From a virus, in the IMG/VR virus record IMGVR_UViG_3300030102_000150, positions 1 through 40,990 of that record: 40,990 nucleotides of DNA. The stretch is one strand, 5' to 3'. Below, piece after piece: positions 1-7,203 of this stretch. A program made the translations under genes and the position numbers. The notes under the pieces were generated by a model. That model searched no databases. It saw nothing but the letters and a program-made list of their open reading frames with translations, and had not been told where the DNA came from. Within the stretch, counting starts at the first letter, position 1, and every line of letters begins with the position of its first letter.

Positions 1-255
1 AAACTTTAGTAATGCGTTATACTCTAAAGGTATAGCCTCTTTAGGTGTGTTTACTTTGTACCATAGTTTTCTTTTACATGGTGTTCCAATAGAAGATAGA
101 GACAAGTAGCCTCGTGATTCTTGCGGTTTACTGAATCGGCTGTTAGCTATCAGAGAAATGTTGCGGCCTAGAATAGAACCTTGTATTCCAGACCACCCAC
201 CTTCACCCTTGATAACCTCTTGCATGTCAGCAATTAGTGTATCAATGGTTTTCAT
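1..255 (-). CDS. Cas4/RecB-like PD-(D/E)XK exonuclease, N-terminal part (gene crosses the seam)
   Basis: This is the first 85 codons of a gene that continues at the other end of the window; joined, it encodes 283 residues. The start is ATG at 255, just after the SSB stop. Cys60 in GTPCKRKLW is the first of four cysteines that, with Cys244, Cys247 and Cys253, resemble the 4Fe-4S set of Cas4/AddB-type nucleases. The nuclease motifs lie in the other part. In T7-like phages the exonuclease degrades host DNA to feed replication and processes recombination ends; that role is inferred here from family and from its place between SSB and endonuclease I. Confidence 0.88.
   Translation of the reverse strand, partial: MKTIDTLIADMQEVIKGEGGWSGIQGSILGRNISLIANSRFSKPQESRGYLSLSSIGTPCKRKLWYKVNTPKEAIPLEYNALLKF
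2..99. repeat. Terminal direct repeat, left copy (circular overlap)
   Basis: These 98 bases are identical to 40893-40990. The next base outwards differs (a at 1, g at 40892); that change is synonymous in the gene crossing the seam. The repeat lies inside the coding sequence of the exonuclease gene, and merging the copies gives one uninterrupted frame. The simplest reading is assembly overlap of a circular or circularly permuted genome, not a genuine 98-bp terminal repeat. Confidence 0.93.
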
Positions 256-750
256 TTAGAATCCTACTGCTTCGTTTTCTTTGACGTACTCTTCAAGTTC
301 AAGAACTTTGACACCGACTAAACTTGTACGGCTGTACTGTTGACCATCACTGCCAGTAAACGTAGTGACTAGGTTGGTACACTCAGCAAGAGTTCCGTTA
401 CCGATTACACCCATGTCCTCAGTCCAAGGATTACCGTCCTTATCTGTAACCTTTGGTGCTCCACCTGCTTGTGGAATCTCAGTACCATCCTTCTTTGTAA
501 CTTTGTGTGGACGTACAAACTTTACTACAATCTCACCATCAATCATACGACTTTGGTTAGGTTGCTTCTGAGAACCTGCATCTTTCAGATACTTCATACC
601 CTCTTTATCTAGGATTTGATTGACAGTGTATGCACCATCAGACTTCTCGTATGCTCCACCGTATCCTGTTAGATCACGGTTCTCTTCGTTGAGTCGAGGC
701 CATTCGATTTGACCTACAGTTTTTACTTCTTTGTATATTGTTTTAGGCAT
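256..750 (-). CDS. Single-stranded DNA-binding protein, T7 gp2.5-like
   Basis: This 164-residue protein probably coats single-stranded DNA during replication and recombination and recruits polymerase and helicase. The C-terminus is acidic and ends in Phe (ELEEYVKENEAVGF), the typical protein-docking tail of phage and bacterial SSBs. The body carries scattered Lys/Arg and aromatic residues as in an OB fold, but no signature motif is decisive. ATG at 750 is chosen over an in-frame ATG at 777 because AAGGAAGGATAACC precedes it. It lies directly after DNA polymerase and before the exonuclease, the same neighbourhood as T7 gene 2.5. A promoter-like element lies at 776-812, so it can be transcribed separately from the polymerase. 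Confidence 0.72.
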   Translation of the reverse strand: MPKTIYKEVKTVGQIEWPRLNEENRDLTGYGGAYEKSDGAYTVNQILDKEGMKYLKDAGSQKQPNQSRMIDGEIVVKFVRPHKVTKKDGTEIPQAGGAPKVTDKDGNPWTEDMGVIGNGTLAECTNLVTTFTGSDGQQYSRTSLVGVKVLELEEYVKENEAVGF

Positions 751-775
751 GGTTATCCTTCCTTTTCTTAGAGCC

Positions 776-812
776 ATACTTATATGTTACTATATAATTT
801 TATTCGTGTCAA
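776..812 (-). promoter_or_regulatory. Promoter upstream of SSB, TAACATATAAGTAT class
   Basis: On the minus strand TTGACA (812-807) is followed by a 17-bp spacer and TAACAT (789-784), the start of the 14-nt string TAACATATAAGTAT. The same 14 bases occur upstream of terS (9711-9724) and of the thyX cluster (5438-5425). It lies in the short gap between polymerase and SSB. A sigma70-like promoter is inferred from spacing and repetition. Confidence 0.72.
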
Positions 813-815
813 GTG

Positions 816-2696
816 TTAATGTGTATCTTTCCAAGATTTTCCTATCGAAGATTCACCTTCTAGTGGACACATGATTCCTAGATGTAAACCTGCCCACTTG
901 ATTGCGTCACGTTGTATCTCTCCTAATCTTTCAGCAACATCCAACGCACCTCTCACTTGTGTTTGCCATTCATCATGCACCCATGTACATATCTTGTAGT
1001 CTATCTTCTCTCTGTCTGCTATCTCTCTCCATCGTCTTGTTGCATACTTCATCACCAAGGTTTCACCGTTCTGTAACATACCTGCTAGTGTCTTGTGTTG
1101 ATTAGGTACAAATACTTTACGTCCATCGTATGCTTTGAAGTAACCACGTTCAGCTATGTCTGGTATGACTACACCCCTCAGTCTAGACAAACCTTCAATG
1201 CTAGTCGTAAAGTTATGGACTGCCCTGTTAGCTTCTCTCACATTGGTCTTTAGTATTTGAGCAATCTTTTGTGTACCTGCACCAAGTAAGAACGCATAGA
1301 TAAAAGTCTTAGCCATGTCTCTCGTGATATGTTTCAGACCCAATGCCTTACGGTTGAGGTTATGTATGTCCGTTCCCTCTTCTTTCTTTCCTTCGATAAT
1401 CGCCTTAACGTATTGCTTACTCTCCATGATGTCAGCCAGTATCCGAAGTTGGATTCCTGCAGCATCCGTACCCACAAGATAGCAACCGTCAGGGGTTGTC
1501 CATAAATCTCTGAAGTCTCCATCATAATCTTTCTTTACTCTTTCTACTGCACTATTTGGATCACCATGAAATACACTTGGTATATTACCCATGTTAGGAT
1601 GTCTGTGTGCCATACGTCCTGTCCATGAACCAATGTGTAAAAACTGTCCGTGTATACAACTGTCATTACTATCTGAGAAAGCCTGTATCCACTCAGCAAG
1701 TGTGCTTCTTCTTCCTTCCAATGTTAACCATTCAGCTAGAGCTTGAGCACCTTGAGGGGCGTCCTCTGGCAGTGTCTTGAGGTTCTCCTCAGATACAGTC
1801 CAACCATAGTATCCGTAGTGTTCTAGCTTCTCTTTGTTATCTTCACGTATAGCTTTGATGTGTCCTTTAGTTTTTTCTACTGGTTTCCACCCTGCTTCCC
1901 ATAGTCTTTCTACTCTGTGCTTTGTCGATCCAGGATTGAACGCTACGTAGTCATAACACTCTAGCATATCGTCTTCTATCTTAGTCTCAGGAAACTCTTC
2001 GAGTGCTTTCTCTACGTTCTTGAATAGACCACCATCCTCTTTGACCCTGTACTTGATAGTCTTTATTAACTCTAGTCTTGGTGGAAATGCTTGATGTATT
2101 CTCTCCTCTAGTTCTTGTAGTCTCTTCGTTATATCTAAGTGTAACTTGTTTGCGACATCTATATTAAACTCGAAGCCACCATCGTGCATCTCTTGGCATA
2201 TGATTGCTACATCATGTTCTAGTCTCATTGCCTGTGACCATGCCTGTGACATAATGTGTGGTGCGAAGTGATTGAATAGTTTCTCTGTTACCTCTACATC
2301 TCTATGACAATAGTCTAACATCTCTTGAGTTAGGCCACCCTGAAAGTCACTGAAGTTATCTTTAGGGTAGCCTAGTTTTTCTCCCCATGTAGCCAACTTG
2401 TGTGATCCAATACCGAAGTCTATGAGCATAGAAACAACTAGTGTATCTACAATCTTAGACATATCGATCACGTTACCTAAGTGTCTGTTGATTACTGGTG
2501 CGTCAAAGTTAATGAAGTTATGCCCCACCCATCTCGTTACTTTCTTAGCGTAGTCCTTGAATCTAGTGCGCTCTGCCTGATCCTCGTGTAAGTTATGGAA
2601 CTCGTGTACCTTACCTGTGTCTTTTTCTTTAACACAAATACACCACAACTTATCTGCGTTTAGATCGTTTGTTTCTATGTCTGCGAATACTATCAT
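816..2696 (-). CDS. DNA polymerase, family A (T7 gp5-like) with 3'-5' exonuclease domain
   Basis: This is the replicative polymerase, 626 residues against about 700 for T7 gp5. The N-terminal proofreading domain opens with MIVFADIETNDL, carrying the Asp/Glu pair of Exo I, and has an Exo III-like stretch YCHRDVEVTEKLF near residue 130. The polymerase domain shows motif A (VGTDAAGIQLRI, Asp about 411), motif B (RDMAKTFIYAFLLGAG) and motif C (WVHDEWQ, Asp about 575). Both catalytic aspartates are present. ATG at 2696 is preferred to TTG at 2699 because it follows AGGGAAACTTG. Primase-helicase lies 38 bp upstream. It would act with that helicase and the SSB encoded next. Confidence 0.97.
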   Translation of the reverse strand: MIVFADIETNDLNADKLWCICVKEKDTGKVHEFHNLHEDQAERTRFKDYAKKVTRWVGHNFINFDAPVINRHLGNVIDMSKIVDTLVVSMLIDFGIGSHKLATWGEKLGYPKDNFSDFQGGLTQEMLDYCHRDVEVTEKLFNHFAPHIMSQAWSQAMRLEHDVAIICQEMHDGGFEFNIDVANKLHLDITKRLQELEERIHQAFPPRLELIKTIKYRVKEDGGLFKNVEKALEEFPETKIEDDMLECYDYVAFNPGSTKHRVERLWEAGWKPVEKTKGHIKAIREDNKEKLEHYGYYGWTVSEENLKTLPEDAPQGAQALAEWLTLEGRRSTLAEWIQAFSDSNDSCIHGQFLHIGSWTGRMAHRHPNMGNIPSVFHGDPNSAVERVKKDYDGDFRDLWTTPDGCYLVGTDAAGIQLRILADIMESKQYVKAIIEGKKEEGTDIHNLNRKALGLKHITRDMAKTFIYAFLLGAGTQKIAQILKTNVREANRAVHNFTTSIEGLSRLRGVVIPDIAERGYFKAYDGRKVFVPNQHKTLAGMLQNGETLVMKYATRRWREIADREKIDYKICTWVHDEWQTQVRGALDVAERLGEIQRDAIKWAGLHLGIMCPLEGESSIGKSWKDTH

Positions 2697-2734
2697 CAAG
2701 TTTCCCTATCCAGTGTGTAACATCGTCAAACGGA

Positions 2735-4318
2735 TTAGCTCCATCTGCCTCTATCCTCTGAGAGTTTAAAGGTTGCTTCGTTGAAGATGAGCTTTCCTGC
2801 GAACCCTGTCTTTCCTGCAGGTCTGTTCTTGACGAGTAAGAGCTTTGTCGTGTTTCTTTCATCACGATCCTCTGCCATCTTATCACGTTCTAGTTTCACT
2901 ACAACAGATGCACGTTTCGCAATGGTTCTGCAATCTCGTACCTGTCCATCATCATTCTCATGGGCGATGGTTACGATACCCACATTAAGTTCTGAGGCTA
3001 GTCGAGATAGCTGCACTGATAAACCAGACAACCATTTCTCTACTGTCTCATCACCTTTACGTGAGTAAGCTAGGTCTTGTATCGGTTCAAAGAATACATA
3101 GCTTACACCACAAGCTTCCCTAAAGTATCTTATCTTTTCTAAGATGTCCATAGGGTCTTCGTCAACAGCAATCTGAAACTGGTATAGTCTCTCATCTTTG
3201 GTTAGATCAATGATCGATTGCTTGACCTCTTCTTCCATGTCGTGTTCTTGTATTAAATCTTTACGTGTCAAGTTCATGTTTAGATCATAAGAAACTAAGC
3301 CTAACACACTTCTTTTTTCTGTCTCTTCGAGATGACATATCGCAATGGATATATCCTTGTGCTCAGTCAGTACGTGATGTTCCAAGTACCGCATGAACTC
3401 AGTCTTACCTATACCTTCGGGAGCTTGAAACACAGTGAAGTGTCCTTGCATTAGACCCAAGGCTACATCATCGAAGGACTCAATCCCTGTTGATACATAG
3501 ATAGCATCGTCTTGTTTCTCGAACAACTCAAGGAACTGTTCTGGTGTACTACGAATGTTATCTGGTGTGTACCTCTTCGCATTATAGAATGCTGCAGCGT
3601 AACTTGGTTTAGCATTGCCCTCAAGAAACTCGTTAGCATCTTTGTACTTGTCGTGTATAATCTGATAAGTCTTCTTCGGGAAGAGTGCTCCTATCTTAGT
3701 AGCCAATGCCCTACCTGCCTCATCGTTATCTACTGACAACACAATCCTGTCGAAGCTATCAATCCACTCCTTTGATTTACCTTGCCATAGTTTCTGATTA
3801 GGTGTTGCACTTGGTACAGACACACAAGGATATTTCTTGTCGAGCATTTGGAAAGCAGACATAGCATCTAGCTCACCTTCGCATACGACTACAGACCTTG
3901 ATGAACCTGCATTGAACTTGTCCATGCCGAAGAGTTCATCAGTCTTGAAGCCTTTGTCTGTCTTGAAACTCTTCTCCTTTGTGTTACGTACCTTCCTGAA
4001 TCCTGATGGATATTTGTACACCTGATTGAAACCAAATGTTTGCACCCCGAAGAACTCCATGACATCTTTACGTACACCACGATACGTAACGTAGTCACCA
4101 AGTCCTTCTATCTCTGTAGTCTTTAGTGTTCTTGTTATCTCTTCCAATGGATACTTATCCTTTGCCCATGACTTCAAGTTCATTCCCTTCATTGGATATG
4201 TTCTCTCACAACTATGACAGAACCCTGTCTTCTTCTCAGAATTAAAAGCAAAGGCATCTGAACTATCACACTCAACATGAGGGCATGGCTTGTGTGTTAT
4301 CTCTATTACTCTCATCAT
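2735..4318 (-). CDS. Bifunctional DNA primase-helicase (T7 gp4-like)
   Basis: This 527-residue protein combines an N-terminal zinc-binding primase with a C-terminal DnaB-type ring helicase. Zinc ligands are Cys12/Cys17 (CPHVEC) and Cys34/Cys37 (CHSC). The TOPRIM core shows VVCEGELDAM (Glu147) and SVDNDEAG (Asp197/Asp199). The helicase P-loop is APEGIGKT (299-306), with later segments VFFEPIQDL and GIVTIAHEND fitting the Walker B and H3 regions. The product would synthesise primers and unwind DNA for the polymerase encoded next. ATG at 4318 is chosen because AAGGG lies 7 bases upstream; a second ATG follows at 4315. Confidence 0.96.
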   Translation of the reverse strand: MMRVIEITHKPCPHVECDSSDAFAFNSEKKTGFCHSCERTYPMKGMNLKSWAKDKYPLEEITRTLKTTEIEGLGDYVTYRGVRKDVMEFFGVQTFGFNQVYKYPSGFRKVRNTKEKSFKTDKGFKTDELFGMDKFNAGSSRSVVVCEGELDAMSAFQMLDKKYPCVSVPSATPNQKLWQGKSKEWIDSFDRIVLSVDNDEAGRALATKIGALFPKKTYQIIHDKYKDANEFLEGNAKPSYAAAFYNAKRYTPDNIRSTPEQFLELFEKQDDAIYVSTGIESFDDVALGLMQGHFTVFQAPEGIGKTEFMRYLEHHVLTEHKDISIAICHLEETEKRSVLGLVSYDLNMNLTRKDLIQEHDMEEEVKQSIIDLTKDERLYQFQIAVDEDPMDILEKIRYFREACGVSYVFFEPIQDLAYSRKGDETVEKWLSGLSVQLSRLASELNVGIVTIAHENDDGQVRDCRTIAKRASVVVKLERDKMAEDRDERNTTKLLLVKNRPAGKTGFAGKLIFNEATFKLSEDRGRWS

Positions 4319-4331
4319 ATACAATCCCTTA

Positions 4332-4481
4332 TTAGAACATAGGGTTCATCAGGTTGAACTTCTCATACCATGACAAACCTTCCAATGCTAACCACATACC
4401 TACAGGTGCGCCTAATATTAATATTACACAAACTAGAAATGCCCACCCTAATCCTTTTGTTGTACAATAGTTTTCTGTCAT
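4332..4481 (-). CDS. Small single-pass membrane protein (49 aa)
   Basis: This reading frame begins with MTENYCTTKGLGWAFL and holds one hydrophobic segment at about residues 11-34, rich in Val, Leu and Ile, followed by a short polar tail ending NLMNPMF. Its ATG overlaps the stop of the preceding 53-residue gene as ATGA, which implies translational coupling. It ends 13 bases before the primase-helicase start. No family is recognised. Inner-membrane location is inferred from hydrophobicity only. Confidence 0.7.
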   Translation of the reverse strand: MTENYCTTKGLGWAFLVCVILILGAPVGMWLALEGLSWYEKFNLMNPMF

Positions 4482-4639
4482 CTATTAAAACCTCTGCTTG
4501 TTTGTTCTATCTGTGCGGATGTTTCCTCATCCCAACCATCTTGAATTGACTTACAACTTTCTTTTGGACAGTCTGTGTATTTAGTCGCATTAAAATATTC
4601 TTTACAGATGGGACACTCTATTTCTCTATATCTTCTCAT
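4478..4639 (-). CDS. Small zinc-ribbon-like protein (53 aa)
   Basis: The product starts MRRYREIECPICKEYF and contains CPIC plus a second pair in DCPKESC, a plausible four-cysteine metal knuckle, then an acidic and polar tail. Its ATG overlaps the thyX stop (ATGA), and its own stop overlaps the next start in the same way, so three genes are coupled. Function is unknown; small zinc ribbons in early phage operons often bind nucleic acid or host proteins, but nothing here identifies a target. Confidence 0.72.
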   Translation of the reverse strand: MRRYREIECPICKEYFNATKYTDCPKESCKSIQDGWDEETSAQIEQTSRGFNR

Positions 4640-5298
4640 TCTGTATAATCTCTCAACGCTAACCAGGATTTAGGGTAAAGAGTACTCATGTCCATACTAA
4701 TTGAGTTAGCAACTAGACGTGTCTCCTCTTGTGCGTCCTCACTCTGTCGTAGTCTGCACATATCTGACCAAGCATCCAAGCTACCAGACCAGTACCACTC
4801 TGTCATTGTACTCTGAGGTAATACCATACGTGCTTGCTCTGGTGCTACACCATCCTCTAACAACTTTTTATAAGTTTTCACACACCACATTTCATGTTTA
4901 GCTAGAGCACTAATACCTTTGTTTGATATTTCTACAACACCTCGACTGCCTTGTTTCTTATCATCAGCACGTCCTCTCCATTTTGTGACACTGGTAGATG
5001 GGTAAAAAAACTCAGGCTCATCATCTACATACCTACGGCTCACCTCATTCCATCTAAGGAACTTGTGTTTAACTAACTGCCTTGCTACAAACACTGGTGC
5101 TCTGACATGGAAGGTTGCAAAGCAATGACCAAAAGGTGACATGTGTTTGTGTCGAGCAAGGTAGGATATTAGTATACTGTCCGACACAGTTAGTGTATTG
5201 TCTGCATCCCACTCACTCTTCTTGTTGAAGCTTACACGAGCAGCATTAACTACAGTCAAATCACTACCCATACTATCTATTAAAGTTACATCAATCAT
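4636..5298 (-). CDS. thyX: Flavin-dependent thymidylate synthase ThyX
   Basis: This 220-residue enzyme methylates dUMP to dTMP using methylenetetrahydrofolate, with FAD and NADPH, supplying thymidine for phage DNA. The ThyX signature (canonically RHRxxSxNxxSxR) appears as KHKFLRWNEVSRR at residues 77-89: His78, Asn84, Ser87 and Arg89 are kept, the two outer arginines are lysines, and the first Ser is Arg. The length is normal for the family. Other fitting segments are ARHKHMSPFGH (48-58) and EQARMVLPQS. The start overlaps the stop of a 40-residue upstream gene and follows AAGGG. It works with the class II ribonucleotide reductase and MazG encoded further along the same block. Confidence 0.93.
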   Translation of the reverse strand: MIDVTLIDSMGSDLTVVNAARVSFNKKSEWDADNTLTVSDSILISYLARHKHMSPFGHCFATFHVRAPVFVARQLVKHKFLRWNEVSRRYVDDEPEFFYPSTSVTKWRGRADDKKQGSRGVVEISNKGISALAKHEMWCVKTYKKLLEDGVAPEQARMVLPQSTMTEWYWSGSLDAWSDMCRLRQSEDAQEETRLVANSISMDMSTLYPKSWLALRDYTE

Positions 5299-5413
5299 TC
5301 TTATTACCCTTGAGCCTGTGTTTGAAAAACAAAATCGTATTGATGCCTGTGTTGATAGTAACCATGATAAGTATCCACCATTGCCACCATACTAGTCCCC
5401 CTACTTCTAACAT
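5291..5413 (-). CDS. Small membrane peptide upstream of thyX (40 aa)
   Basis: The frame starts MLEVGGLVWWQWWILIMV, gives one tryptophan-rich transmembrane segment (about residues 5-20) and ends with a basic tail (FKHRLKGNKND). GGAG lies 7 bases before the ATG. The stop overlaps the thyX start region, so it is coupled to thyX. A promoter-like element at 5425-5461 would make it the first gene of this transcript. No homologue is recognised; a leader-peptide role is possible. Confidence 0.62.
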   Translation of the reverse strand: MLEVGGLVWWQWWILIMVTINTGINTILFFKHRLKGNKND

Positions 5414-5424
5414 TTCTAATCTCC

Positions 5425-5461
5425 ATACTTATATGTTACTACGAAAAACAAACAAAGTAAA
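5425..5461 (-). promoter_or_regulatory. Promoter for the thyX cluster, TAACATATAAGTAT class
   Basis: The minus strand has TTTACT (5461-5456), a 17-bp spacer and TAACAT (5438-5433), within a 14-nt string identical to those upstream of SSB and terS. It lies between the stop of the 68-residue zinc-ribbon gene and the 40-residue membrane peptide, so it would start a transcript covering thyX and the replication genes. Confidence 0.65.
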
Positions 5462-5463
5462 TA

Positions 5464-5670
5464 CTATTCTTTATGTTTTTCTTTTAAATTAAATAGTGAT
5501 GCTAATTCACCCTGCACATCGTCTATCTTGAATGCTCTATACAGATCATCTAAACCGTATTGATTATAGACAGTTACATTTATCTCATCCTTACATAAGG
5601 TACAGTAGTATCTGTCCATCCTCACATCTTTGAACGTTGCATCTGCTCTGTTACAACAATAACATCTCAT
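5464..5670 (-). CDS. Small zinc-ribbon protein (68 aa)
   Basis: The N-terminus MRCYCCNRADATF and the segment RYYCTLCKDEI provide two cysteine pairs, a typical short zinc ribbon, followed by a polar helix-forming tail ending NLKEKHKE. AAAGGAG lies just before the ATG and forms part of an ATACTTAAAG repeat in the leader, so initiation may respond to folding of that leader. It is the first gene after the internal early-type promoter at 5741-5769. No specific function is recognised. Confidence 0.75.
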   Translation of the reverse strand: MRCYCCNRADATFKDVRMDRYYCTLCKDEINVTVYNQYGLDDLYRAFKIDDVQGELASLFNLKEKHKE

Positions 5671-5769
5671 GTCTCTCTCCTTTAAGTATATTTGTTTAGA
5701 GTATTATTATACTTAAAACAATAATACTTTAAGTATAGATAGGGTATCACAACTAAAATAAATTGTCAA
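5671..5769 (-). promoter_or_regulatory. Early-type promoter with structured leader, copy A
   Basis: On the minus strand TTGACA (5769-5764), a 17-bp spacer and TACCCT (5746-5741) are followed by CTATACTTAAAG, an inverted TTTTAAGTAT, and a second ATACTTAAAG that runs into the ribosome-binding site of the zinc-ribbon gene. The middle element can pair with either flanking one; AGTATTATT and AATAATACT form another 9-bp arm pair. A related cassette lies at 9551-9664. The stop codon of the upstream 72-residue gene is embedded in the -35 hexamer. Confidence 0.68.
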
Positions 5770-5984
5770 GCCACCTCTTTTAAATTAAATATAAAAGCTT
5801 TCTTTATCTCCTTAAACTCCTCTTTTTTTATGTGCATATTGAATATCTCCAAGTGATTACGAGCCTCTCTTATGTTTAGTTTCTTTGTTAGAATCTCGAA
5901 TTTACCATCATGTTTCTCTGCTATGATCACGTAAGAGTTAGGTAAATCCTGGATTTCCATACCGAATGTAGTTCTGTTGTTCAT
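5766..5984 (-). CDS. Hypothetical small protein (72 aa)
   Basis: The protein begins MNNRTTFGMEIQDLPNSY and reads as a short alpha/beta domain: strand-like segments around YVIIAEK and FEILTKK, then charged helices rich in Lys and Glu. No membrane segment, cysteine motif or family was recognised. AAGG precedes the ATG by about 7 bases, and the start overlaps the stop of the upstream 47-residue membrane peptide (ATGA). Its stop lies inside the -35 box of the next promoter. Confidence 0.7.
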   Translation of the reverse strand: MNNRTTFGMEIQDLPNSYVIIAEKHDGKFEILTKKLNIREARNHLEIFNMHIKKEEFKEIKKAFIFNLKEVA

Positions 5985-6124
5985 TGTGTTACCTTTAATA
6001 CATGTGCTATAAAAATTACTATGAATACAATTACCAATAATCTACCAGTGATTATAGTTTGTTGTGGTGGCATCGGTATCGTCAAGAAAATAATCAATGC
6101 CGCTATCCAAAGTAGTACGTCCAC
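5981..6124 (-). CDS. Two-pass small membrane peptide with GTG start (47 aa)
   Basis: A GTG at 6124, 8 bases after AAGGAG, opens a frame starting MDVLLWIAALIIFLTIPMPP. Two hydrophobic segments (about residues 3-18 and 29-42) are separated by a short turn holding PPQQ and one Arg, giving a hairpin membrane protein. The stop TGA overlaps the next ATG. The near-uniform hydrophobic content and clear coupling support a real gene despite its length. Function is unknown; early phage membrane peptides include superinfection-exclusion and host-takeover factors. Confidence 0.63.
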   Translation of the reverse strand: MDVLLWIAALIIFLTIPMPPQQTIITGRLLVIVFIVIFIAHVLKVTQ

Positions 6125-6139
6125 TACATAAGCTCCTTT

Positions 6140-6397
6140 TTAATCGTTACAAGTAAGTCTTAATACTTCCTGTCTCATAAATTGATGGGCTGAGTATGCA
6201 GCATTTCCAATCATGTCAACAACCTCAGATGCAGGAAAATATTCAAGAGGTTCCCACGCATGACGTTCAACAAACTCTTCTATCTCATCTTCATCCCAAT
6301 CAATTGCTTCATCAGGTAATCGTTCAGTCAGAAAGTTTGCGCTCATTTGAATAAACAATCTGTCTCTAGTTGTAGGGTCTTGGTCAAAATCAATCAT
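6140..6397 (-). CDS. Hypothetical acidic protein (85 aa)
   Basis: The product starts MIDFDQDPTTRDRLFIQM and is strongly acidic in its centre (DWDEDEIEEFVERHAWEP), with helix-forming ends. There are no membrane segments and one Cys near the C-terminus. The start overlaps the stop of the upstream gene as TAATG. An acidic, DNA-mimic-like early protein is one possibility, but no family was recognised. Confidence 0.7.
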   Translation of the reverse strand: MIDFDQDPTTRDRLFIQMSANFLTERLPDEAIDWDEDEIEEFVERHAWEPLEYFPASEVVDMIGNAAYSAHQFMRQEVLRLTCND

Positions 6398-6879
6398 TAT
6401 ATTAACTCCTCTCTCTTACACTCTTTGTAATACTCGTAGTCACCATCTATGTCGTACTCAAACCTCAAGTCAGAAGGTATGTCTGCGAACCACCATTGAT
6501 CATCAAAGTCTACCTCGTATCTGTTGTACTTACCGTTATCGAAAAGACCGATAAAGATATACGAGCTATTGTAGAATGAGGCTGATAGTCCTACACCTAA
6601 CCTCTCCATTGCCGCCTCGTATGCAGCGATAGGTGGACAGTTCTTAGTCTCGAATGTGATATGCAACCACCAGTCTCCTTCCTCTAATTCGGGTGGACTG
6701 CACTCAATGCTGTAAGCTTCCGCGTTTGTGCCCCACATTTCTACTGCTTTCTCATACTCCCATGTTCCAATGGGATTAAGATACTCAAGTAAAGTACCAT
6801 CATCACAGGCATTTTCGATAGCTGTTATGACCTCGATACCACCGCTGATAGTTAAGATATTCTGACATACACTAGACAT
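6397..6879 (-). CDS. Api92/DUF1281-like protein with ferredoxin-like fold
   Basis: This 160-residue protein matches in outline the phage and plasmid Api92-like (DUF1281/YubB) family: an N-terminal VCQNILTISGG resembling the family's WCSNxLxISG opening, a central WGTNAEAYS, a FETKNCPPIAAYE segment like the family's FDTAWSPPI, and a tyrosine/aspartate-rich C-terminus. The family's biochemical role is not established. ATG at 6879 is preferred to ATG at 6891 because GAGG lies 6 bases upstream and the family opening then falls at the N-terminus. It overlaps the upstream gene and is coupled downstream by TAATG. Confidence 0.68.
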   Translation of the reverse strand: MSSVCQNILTISGGIEVITAIENACDDGTLLEYLNPIGTWEYEKAVEMWGTNAEAYSIECSPPELEEGDWWLHITFETKNCPPIAAYEAAMERLGVGLSASFYNSSYIFIGLFDNGKYNRYEVDFDDQWWFADIPSDLRFEYDIDGDYEYYKECKREELI

Positions 6880-7153
6880 AATCTTCCTCATCCTTTTGCG
6901 TTACATTTGGGAAAGCATGGTACAACTTCCATCGGGTTTTACGTAGCGTTCTTTCTGTATGTGCATAACAATCACCGTTCTCAGTCAGTTCGTTATCCCA
7001 ATCATAAAGAGCACTCCATAATTCTTTGATTGCACCCTGCTGTTTCATAGTTAGTTTATTAAAAGATGTATTCAAGATATTATCTTTCTCCTCTTTAATT
7101 TTCATCCATTTATCTGTACGTTCTTGTTCTTCTTCGTTTGGTATGTATGGCAT
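6872..7153 (-). CDS. Hypothetical protein (93 aa)
   Basis: The protein begins MPYIPNEEEQERTDKWMKI and is charged and predicted mostly helical, with Trp-rich patches (ELWSALYDWDNEL, TRWKLYHAF). No motif or family is recognised. GAGGAG lies 6 bases before the ATG. Its 3' end overlaps the start of the Api92-like gene, so both are probably co-translated early products. Confidence 0.68.
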   Translation of the reverse strand: MPYIPNEEEQERTDKWMKIKEEKDNILNTSFNKLTMKQQGAIKELWSALYDWDNELTENGDCYAHTERTLRKTRWKLYHAFPNVTQKDEEDYV

Positions 7154-7203
7154 TAGTTTCTCCTCTCAATTATAAACTGTACCCAATTCCTCTTGTTGCT
7201 ACA

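Noticed and set aside
2-99. Genuine direct terminal repeat of a T7-type phage
   Set aside because: It lies inside a coding gene, is only 98 bp and has the size of an assembly overlap; circular closure explains it better, though packaging ends remain unknown.
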